A DNA stretch of 64,000 nucleotides from Enoplosus armatus (taxonomy: Eukaryota; Chordata; Actinopteri; Centrarchiformes; Enoplosidae), in contig NC_092190.1 in the NCBI RefSeq assembly GCF_043641665.1, forward strand, positions 19,457,548 through 19,521,547, written 5' to 3'. Below the pieces are notes generated by a model. It saw only the letters and a list, made by a program, of their open reading frames with translations. It did not search any database and was not told the origin of the DNA. The translations under genes and the position numbers were made by a program. Shown here piece by piece: positions 1 through 10,668 of the stretch. How positions within the stretch are numbered: position 1 is the stretch's first letter; the number at the start of each line of letters is the position of its first letter.

Positions 1-989
1 GTCTAGGCCAAATCTCTTCTCTGACCTATATACTGTAGCAGTGCAAATTCCCCACAAAATATGCCAGAGAAGTGGAGGACAGAAAGAGAAAGAGAGCAGA
101 GGGGAGGGGGATAAGAGAGGGGGGTTTATGAGTGCAGGGGGGAAAAGGGGGGATAAGCAGAAAGGGATGAGAAAGACTGAACAGAGATAAAAAAAAAGAA
201 ACAGACAGAGGGCAAAACAGGCGGCATAAAAACAAAGAGCAGCAGTGAAAGGGAAAGAGCGAGTGAGACAGACAGACAGAGCAGTGTGTCAGGAGTCATT
301 ATTCTGATGACAGAGGGGCCCAGTCAGCATTTAACCCAAACACTAAATCACAACAGTAGATGAGATTAGCGCTGGGGCTGAACGTCCACTGGCATACACT
401 GGTCTGTAGGTCTGAAGAGATGGGGTTTTTTTTTAATGGTGTTGGAAAAATGTAGGCCATGAGGTGTTGGAACAGATTTGTAAGCTAGGAACAACAAACA
501 GCTATATCATTTATTGGGGTTGCCAACTGCATGCCTGTAGCAAAATGTGGGATTCTGTAGTGAAAGCGGTGATACTGTTGGCAACAATATCATCTTGCTC
601 TAAATTCAATAGGACATTACATCCAAAACATTTATTAATTTGTTCTTTCAGCATTCAGTTTTGATTACTCAATAAATAGGGAAGGAATAATGCTCTAGCA
701 CATTTCCATTTGCCACTGTGCCATATTGGGAAAAATAAAGAGGATCTGTTTCTAGTCCCAACAGTAAAAACCAAACCACAATCACATTGAATATTTATAT
801 CACTGCAAATAATATCAAATAACACCATGCGGCTTAATTGAATCATAATGGCTTCAGAGCAGCAGCTACAAATGCACCGGAGCCACCGAAGTCATTACAT
901 TTAACAGTGTGCGCAGCTAAAGAGAGAGTCCTAATGAATTGCCTTTCCATTGTTACGTAGAGTGGATGTATCCAGGGAGCACTACTTAC
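1..989. other. ptpn4 intron 7 (partial)
   Basis: Intronic sequence left of exon 7. Positions 60-280 are purine-rich on the plus strand (GA/GGGG). No further ptpn4 exon could be matched and nothing else is recognised. Confidence 0.6.
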
Positions 990-1042
990 ATTGAACAGCA
1001 TAGGACGCCAGCAGCGCGGCTGTGTTGTGTGGACACGGCAAT
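990..1042 (-). CDS. ptpn4: ptpn4 exon 7 ([17 protein letters not shown])
   Basis: 53 bp with acceptor TGGCTTCCAG|A and donor CAAT|GTAAGT. It encodes the conserved [18 protein letters not shown] stretch of FERM F2. The next expected exon (family consensus beginning ELGDYD) was not found in the remaining 989 bases. Confidence 0.93.
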
Positions 1043-4000
1043 CTGGAAGCCACAGGAACACACACACACACACACACACAGACACACACAAACAGACAGA
1101 TATAGTCAAAAACACTGACACTTATTTTCAATGACAAAAACAATACTGAGCGTGTTGGGTGTGTTTCTATATAAACTCATATTTCCTCCAGTCATACACC
1201 TCTTGGCAGAATTTAGACCACTAACGCTCTCCACTACAACCAATACTAATGCCATGATAATAGTTCTATTACAGCAGCTCTTAATGAGGCAGAACTGTCC
1301 ACTCTGTCTATACAGCAACATCTAAAACACAAAGGACGACACACTCACCTTCCAGTAAATATATCCTGCTTGATCTGAAGAAAATATTGGTACCTGAGGG
1401 GGGGGGGGGGGGGGGGGGGGGGGGACAATGCACTGCATTAGGATAAGAGACCAGTGAACCATTCCCTCTGTTTAAATTGGATATTATATGATGTAAAGAC
1501 AAGCAGCCAACAGATGCCTGCCGGTCAGATTATAATGGTGACAGTTCTGATTGAAGTGTCTGTTATGTAAAATGAATGGACACCCTTTAGCAGAGGCCTT
1601 TGTTTAATGAGTACTACAACAAAGCTCATTTGACGTAAGAGAAATAAGGCTAATTTCAGAAAAAGCTATTCTTGTCATGTACTGGAAAACGCTATAAAAT
1701 TGAAATATATTATACAATATACACTGTATATATAAACTGATATGATAAGTGAGAATCCTACTCAAGCTCTTGTTATCAGTACTGTTTAACCCAGTGTCGC
1801 TGTGTACTACACCACCGATGTCATAAACATAGTCCGACAAAGCTATCAGGAGTGCGTTTCGGTCGTGACTTGAATGCACAATACATCAGATCAGCATGTC
1901 AGATCCAAGGCTCACTATTCACTGCTAGCTACGAGCTATATACAAAGTGTTGACGAGGCTCAGGGAGCGAGGCCATGGCTGAGAGGGCTGAAATAAACAC
2001 CAGGCAGAAAAGGCGTCATGGCACTCTGATGCTTCCTCTGCATGTTGTTTATGCAGAACGCAGTGTTGCAGACCTTATGTTTGATGAGTCCACATTATGG
2101 CCTTGATACAAAACACTGTTTTCAAACGGTTTCTTATTTTCTTTAATGAGCCCGCATCAACGAGAGAATCTCTGGTCCCGGGAATCCATTTGTAATGACT
2201 AGATCCAAAAAGCTCTTTTCATAAAACCCTTTCTTTACTTAAGATCTACAGAAAGGAAATGCATTTACTTTACATGTCCCATCTTGCATGATGGGACATT
2301 ATTTACAGCATTTGCAGCTGTGCGTGGCACTTACACACTAAATTAATATCCAGAAGATCTGTGTCTGGACGGCTTGTGTTTCTGTTGCCGGTTGATAGTA
2401 TTGAGAGTGAATACAACAAGAAATAAATTGGGAAAACACCGAATAGTTCTCTTTTTTAGTAACACACAAAGCAAAGCCATTTCCACTGCAAACCTGAAAC
2501 TACATAAACACACCAGTCTCATATTCGGTAGTGAAACAAGTCGGACCATCCCATCATCGCTCGTATCACAAACTGAAACAATTACTGTGAGTACTGTGGG
2601 TATGAATCCTGCTGAACACCTTTCCAAAATGAACCCCCTTCCATCAGATAATATTGAGCATTTACGTGCGTGACAATCAGTCTCTTTCTCTGTATTATTA
2701 AAACTCTTACCGCGTGTATTCTTCCTGAAGTTTATTGGGGTCTGTCACAAAGAATTTGACTCTGAAGCTCAAGTTATGGGGAGAGCCTCCTGGGAAAAAA
2801 ATGATGATGATCAGTAAGCGGGGAAAACACAACATGGCAGATCAGTGAGTGGATACAAACTGTGAGAGCAATGTCAGCTTTTATACTGTAAGACTGGATG
2901 TCTTCTAACAGTCAAATGACCGATTGAGACAACAATTTCAGCTGTGCTAAATGTATTTATCTAAGAACTGGAACGTTTATCTGAGAATGTGTGACATATT
3001 CATTTCTATTATGATAATGAGATACTGTGTATATGGAAGGCTATGAGAGTGTCTTAAAAAAAAATAACTAAAAGGTTTTAATCAGGTAATGAAAAGCCAA
3101 AGCCAATACCTATTTCTTTTTTCCAACTGTTACAGGATACAAACTAGGATACAAAGAGTAAAATAAGCAAGCCTAGCTTCATATAAACACATCAGTCTAA
3201 CTCCATGTACTGTGTAAAGTACAAAACCCTGTGGTTATTCCTCAATGAATCAGTCACTCAGCATAAAAACAGGGTTGAAACACAGTTCAATCATTGCTCT
3301 AGGAGGACTGCATTTCTCACTGGGGCTACTTCTTAATTGTTCTACACGTTACACATTCTATAACGCATCATTAAGAAAAGACAAAAGACGAAAAAAAAAA
3401 GAGTTGAAATGAAGTTTAATCATTGCTGAAGGCAGAATGAGAATCTTAAATCACACTCAGGGTGGACTGGAGACTTTAGCTTGAGGTGGTGTGTGGATTT
3501 TAACCCTCACTGAGGCTGGACTGCAGACTGCTGCTTCAAACAGACGGTAAATCTTGAAATTCAAGCAATTAACTGTCTTGGCTATACAACTTTCTGTTGA
3601 ATCTTGAAAATGACCTGGACGGGTTAGGTAAGGTGGTATGTGGTGGATTTTTCACCTACTTCTTAACTGTTTCCTGATGGGCTTGTTGGGATCGAGCCAG
3701 CGCTGTAAAATATTGATTGAGAGACACTTAGAGACACCATAACGCTTCCACAGCATGAATACACAGCCTAAATTATTCACCAGTGGCCAGACACACACAC
3801 ACACCTGGAAGAAACACTCAAACAACGTGCATCAGTATACTATACACGCTGACATACAGTAAATGCACATACTAGATAGTTATTTACACACAGTCGTGAT
3901 GCATCTGATTTTATGTGACTGATCAAGAGCATCTCTAGAGTCCTTTTGTCAGACAACACACGTATCCTCATGCACACACAGGTTTGAAGATGGCCTTTTG

Positions 4001-4096
4001 TTAATGTAATGTCAATCAATACACCCACACAACACAATGGATTAAGACAACTACATGTTTTATGGCTGGAGCATCCTACAACTTGTCACGTTCCTT

Positions 4097-4149
<53 letters not shown>

Positions 4150-6873
4150 CTGTAGATCATACTGACCGGTGTATCTAAGGAGTCATCAGCCAAATGCAGG
4201 CCGAAGTAGTCTCTCTCAGTCAGCTCCAGGTGCTTAAAGACAGCATCCAGCAACACCTGGCCATGATCCGACTTCTACAGAGAGGGACAGAAAACACACA
4301 ATGAGTCAGGATTTGTTTGCTCATTGTTTCCACAGTGAAAAAAAAAGGAGGAAGAAGGAGGAAGGAAGGGACGACTGGGGACGCATCTCTGAATCACGTC
4401 CTCGCCTCTTTGCTGGACTCCTTGGTGAAAGGTCACAGGAGAAACAGCGATGGCACATGAATGAGAGGGGAACCGATTAAACCATATCCTGTGCCATACT
4501 GTAGAGAAGACTGGTGCTCCTCACACAAAGAAACCCCCTTTTCCCTTCACAGACATCTAAATTATTTAACACTGCTACAGAAACATTTCACCAAGTCAAG
4601 ATTCATGTGTGATTCATCCATGTTTAAGCCTTATTTAATAGCTTTCCAACCACATGGGTAAGAACATGTATAAGGGATTAAGTTGATGTGTGCCTGTGGG
4701 CTATTGTCGTATATTTACCTTGCTACATGGTTTGCTCAACGACCGTGTAAGCAAGCATTGGAGCAACGTTATAAAGTCCTAAATATAACACAAATAAAAC
4801 ATATAAAAACACCGTTAAATGTATCACTCCTTCAAAAAAGTTTCGGCTACTTAAACCTGTGAATTATCTTTTCTTTTTCCTCATTAATTCATTTTAAATG
4901 CAGCTTGTCTAAATGTGATCTCAGTTCCCTACGTTCACCAGCTGTCTTCAAGAAAACAACATTTGGGGACCTGGGTTATTGGGTAAGCATCTGATCAAAC
5001 CATTCACCATATGATTACCATTCATGAAGAAAATCACTGATTAAACAATATAAATATGTCATTCACTTATAGGAAAGAGACGTGTGAAAAGCCGCAGCCA
5101 AGAAGTGAAGACTCATTGTTACATTTTCACAGCAATTCAACTTTCTGCTCCCTTTAACTAATGGAGATAAATAAGTCTATGAAAACAAACACAATGTGCG
5201 GGCAGTTATTTGATGAAGACTGTCAGAAGTTTACTACTGAGGAACACTTGGCACTGGAAAAAAACAAACAAACCTAAAGCACCGTGATAAAAGAAAAAAG
5301 AAAGAAAGAACTGACAAACTTCAACACTGAAACCACTGTCTGTCTGTGGTCGAGCTTGCATCAGGGAGAGGCGTGGAAAGAGGAACGTTTCGAGAAAGAG
5401 GCCGAGAGTTCAGGGTGGCAATTTCTTTCGAGTAAATCAATGACCATACTTTTTCACATAGTTAAGTAACTTCAAGTCTTCTGTGAGTTCTGCTTTCAGA
5501 AGCCTACTGCGAAGGTTTTGGACAGGAAGTGCTCAGTGCTGCTTCTTGAATTCAGCTAAAGCGCCGAGAGGGAGGGTGAGAGGGATGAAAGGCTGGGGGG
5601 GGGGAAGGGGGTGAGGAATCATTTATTAAACAGATCATTAATATCGCATTGTTTCATGAGAGAGTAGGAAGGGCGAGAGGATAAACTGTGGGACCACAAG
5701 TGGAGCAGAAACTCACACCTGATCCTGCCGCCACTTTGAGAGAAGGAGGGAGAGAAGGGAGGGTGTGAGTGTGTAACTCCATCAGAGCTCCCACACACAG
5801 TTACTGCTCGTCCACCTCTCCCCTTTATCCTGGTGACACACTTTTACTGTCCAGCATGTGTGAGTAAAGAGTGTGTGAGTGTGTGTGTGGGGGGGGGGGG
5901 TTGTTCAGGGGTTGATAGTTGACATGTTGACATGGCAGCCCTCTAGGATCACCGGCAGTCTTTTAACACTCCGTTTGTGTGAATGTGAATGTGTGTGTGT
6001 GCGTCTGCTGGCGAGCCTCGTTAAGTGTGAGTCAACTCTGATACCCTCTGAGATGCTTTCCTTCCTTCTTGCTCACTTCCCTACAGCTTTAGTGTCACGT
6101 TTGAATGATAAGGAAATGAATAAATCTGTTAAAAACACGTACATCTCAGTACAACAAATCTCAAACTGCTGTCTGTTGAAATGGACAGTCTCTCAGGACG
6201 TGTCCACACCAAGTCGGCTGAATTTGAAAATGTACATCTTTTTCACATCCACACTATGCTGACTACAAAAAAAAAAGTTGACTACATCTGAAACGTTGCG
6301 TTGTGCTGTGGTCAAGAAAAGCAGACCCAAAAAAGCTCACACTTGACTGTCATGAGGTCTCTTGTCGTCTGATTGTCAGGTGATTCATTTCTTAAGATTC
6401 TTAACTTGGTGCCGCCGCTTGAAAAAACAGTGTCAAACCAACCAACCACGCTTTTTAATAGGGAATCAGCTTTTAAAAAAATAACAGCTGTTTGAAAGCG
6501 ATCAGAAATGATCCGACTAGCTGTTTACAGACACTCGGGGCTGTCTAGTTGACAATATACGTGACAAAATGTCACACACACTGACTCAGAGACAAACTGG
6601 CGACATCATTAACAGGCTGTTGGATTAACAAAGTAACCGAAAAGTGGAATGATTTAACAAAGTGGCCGATTTGCAAACTGGGGTCAAACAGAGAAGGAGG
6701 AAGTGAAAAAACATGCAAGCCTCCATTATGATGTTTCTCCATGTAAGGCTATTCAGAGACTGTGCCTGTGTGTGTGCGTGTACCGCTTCTCCTTTGTATG
6801 AAGCAGCTTTTCAAGCTGGATGTGGGATCCCTCTGTGCACTTTTTATACTGTGCTCCCAGGAAACCCATTGCC

Positions 6874-6943
<70 letters not shown>

Positions 6944-9739
6944 CCTCTTCTGGTATTCTACAAGCATGCGAGCCAAATGTACGATTGCACAGCCACTGCA
7001 GGAGTAAAACAGCCATACATTGTTAAAACTGAGTCGGGAACATGTCCACACTCACTTTCACACATTCTTTCTTCTACACCACAAACTACAGCAGTGAAGA
7101 CCATACTGAGGATAGCTCATGGGCTAGATACTCAGCGAGAGAAGAAAGAGTCACACAACACATACTAAAGGAGAGACCAACAAAGATGAAGAGAGAGATG
7201 GTAGAACAACAGACGACTGAGAGAAAGTGAGAGGAAGACAGAGAGTCATAGAGGCACAGAGAGAAAAAGAGAGAGCGAGCAGGGAGACAGAGAAAAAGAG
7301 TGATTGACGATGCGATTGTGAGAGACAAACACTCTTTGTGTTGATCTTCATCAGTGCAGCAGCACCACTGACTGAAATAGTGTCTGTGTGCGTGAGAGCA
7401 AGGAGAGAAGAGGGCGACGAGCGGTGATAGAGCACAATCAGAGCACAAGAGACCAGCTGAGAGAGAGAGAGAGAGTGTGATGCTCTGATAAGTTTTTCAC
7501 CCCGAGGGTTTATCTCAAGTGTTAGAAGGGAAAAGACCGCAAACATCAATCACACTGGATAGGCTGAGGGAAAATCCCAATGTTTTTTATGGCAGGTTAA
7601 CAAAAAAAAAAAAAAACACAAAATGTGACACATTTATTTCCCTCCTTATTTCTTTCCTTCCACAGGAAACAGCTGAATGTGCTGCGTGTACGTGTTTGTG
7701 TTGGAGAACAGTGGAAATTCAGGAATGCGTGAGGAAGCGTGTTCAGACAGGAAGAGAACTACATGAAGGAGGAGTCATTCACATCTACCTCTGTCTTACT
7801 CTCTCTGTGTTCAAAACACACACACCCCTACAAAAAAACTCCTATAAAACAATATCAACCCACATACTCTCAACACACGCACATTTACATGCAAAAAACA
7901 GCACCTGTGTCACACAGCCAGGCTACATGAATGTTGTTTTTTAAGGTAGGCCTGACAATCACAGCCCGCTAACAGCTAGTGAACATTTTCAAGGCTGCAA
8001 AATATCAGTATCACTTAACTACACTCACATCTTAGCTAGCTCACTGATATTTGTAACCAGGGACTTTTACTTGATCAGTTTATCAGAAAACGGTTCATGG
8101 AAACGGCAGTTGAGAGAAAAAAAATCTCACTACAAGATCTGTTTAGTGATTAAATGATTGATCTTGATTAAATTGTAGTGATCACATCGACAATTCCAAC
8201 TGGGCAAGAAAGACCCCCGAACAGCTGCTAAATGCACCTTGTGATGAGGTTCTCAAAAGCTCGTCTCTTTAGACTTCATCTATGAAAACAACTTAATGTT
8301 ACATATATTCATGGATACAGACAAAAATATATGGAAGCAATAACTTAAGAGGCACACACACAGTATATTCCACCCGCACATACCTCCCCATTTCTGGATA
8401 GAGAGGGAGCTAAGCTAACAGAAAGCTCCCACAGCCACACCCGTCCCACAGCACAAAACACAAATATGCTGAGCCATTCTCCACAGTTTTCACACAAATT
8501 CTAAATCGAAACACATAATTAAAATAATTTTACAAAAACAGAGCAGCTGCAGTCTATATTTTGGCTCACCCAGTCGCAGAGACGGCACGCTAACTGACGG
8601 AGCATTTGTTATTAGGACTGTTCTAAAAGAACAAGTGTCTGGGATGATGGGTCGCTGGTCAACTAATGGGAAAGAGATATATGGAGTGGAAAAAATGTCA
8701 AGCTAACGTCTGTAGTGCTGTGCTGGAGAGAGCCTGACTTCACTATATGGCTTTTACTTTACTATCTGTACTAAAACGCAGGTGTCAGGTGTCAGAGCTG
8801 TTTTCAGACAGCAACACATTGCCATGGTCTTTACATTGCTTAGGAGAACCACTGAGTTATTTCTTGTGTAACACTTTGGTTAAATGAAACCTTCCTCTCT
8901 AACATGCCGCTGCCACCGCTTGTGGCAATGTGTACTTTTTATGGTTAGATTAAGGCCATTCAAAGTACTCGGTTAAAGTTAGGGAAAGAGCATGTTCTCC
9001 ACTAAACACTGATGCAATCCATGCCGACTTGAAGCGTGAGACAGGACGTAAACCCTGTCCTCAAAATTAAAAGCAAAATTAGAATCGTTTAGAAAAAAAT
9101 CCCCCAGTCGTATCTCATTCAGCAATAAAGCTGTCCTGCAGGTTTTTTCATCCTTTGCCTCTTGCTGCTTTTACTTGCTCATTAATAAGAGCTACTTGAT
9201 TATCAATAGCTCTTGCAGACAGCTGAATGTTTACGTGGTGTGTAGAGGTTACTATGGTTACTGCTGCATGTCTCTTTACTCTGAATAAATCCTGCTTCTG
9301 ACCCTGCTTTTGTATTTGTAGAGAGGTTGGTCAGTAGTGGGCTGGGCTTTTTAATTTCTCATCATCTATCAAGCTTTCAAGCTACACCGGATTCTTCTTA
9401 ACACTCGTATCGTTTCAGCCAAAGACTTCCCATCTATAAAAACAGCAGTATGAGCCCTCATGTACACCCCCCCCCCCACCCCCAGCACCACGAGCGCTTC
9501 GGTTCCCATGACAATAAGTGACTGCTTCTGGATTTTCACTCTCCGCTAGAATCAAGGCCAGTCGGCCAGGGAGAGGATCAATAGAAGTATTGTTGCTCCG
9601 AGGATGGCTCGTCTTTCCAGGAAGTCACTGCTGCTGCAGGGGTCTGATCAATGACACTGACAGAGAGACTGACAGAGACCGAGTCATTCATTCAGCAAGA
9701 GACAGGGAGGGGGGGGAATGGGGGGTAGTCTGGAGCAGG

Positions 9740-9781
<42 letters not shown>

Positions 9782-10618
9782 TGTGCAGGGAGAAATGTAA
9801 AGAAAGAACATGGAGAGGAGAGATTTTATGATATATTTTCATTATTATCATTTAATCAGATTAAGTCTTTTATTTACTTTGGAATTCATGAACACATTTC
9901 AGGACAGGTTGTTACACCATGAGGGGAAAGTGATGTATGGTGCAAATTGAAGTTCACTGGTCTTTTGGTTGAATCATTGTGGACTTCATAAAACTTCACA
10001 GGAATTCTTCCGAATGGTTCACACGCGAAATGTAAATCTCAAGTCCTTTTGGTGGTTACTGCAGAAAGAGCAGAACAGTGACGAGTGTCAGGAAGTTAGA
10101 CCGACCAGCTACAAGTTTTTTCTTCTCTCTCATCAGCCGTTTCTCTCTCAGAACGAAAGAAAAACGAATTTTGCTGTTATGCAAGTACTCTGAATGGCAC
10201 AGTCGTAATGTGCATATTTGTGTGTTTCGCTTGATAGATATACATATGCACATGCATGTACATGCATGTACATGTACTCACACGCATGCACCCCCTGAGC
10301 TCACAGACACACACACACTTAAAAACCAACAGGATGTGATCTGTCAGAGGGGATGTTATTAGAGTAATGGCATTTTCTGACTCACAAAGGGAATTTCCCT
10401 ACTCGTACTGTCATAACTCTGATCAAACACATGGTGACAGAGAGACAGACAGAGAGACAGACAGAGAGACAGACAGAGAGAGACAGAGAGACAGAAAGAG
10501 AGAGACAGAGAGAGACAGAGAGAGAGAGAAGGAAAGGAAATGTGTGATCACAGAGTGACAGACGACAGTAACAGCCGTCACAAGCCAACTCGTCACCTGA
10601 TCTTGGGCAAAACATACT

Positions 10619-10668
<50 letters not shown>

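Larger units (their letters stand above)
1394..4166. other. ptpn4 introns 5, 4 and 3 (between small exons)
   Basis: Apart from the exons at 2711-2789 and 3660-3702 this is ordinary AT-rich intron. It holds the poly-G run at 1398-1424 and the CA tract at 4099-4147. No RNA gene or other coding frame is supported. Confidence 0.6.

Noticed and set aside
6713..7168. Open frames with long Cys-Val or His-Thr repeats
   Set aside because: They are translations of the (TG)n microsatellite. The same applies to frames at 10382-10829, 21243-21714, 26639-27211 and 24209-24391.
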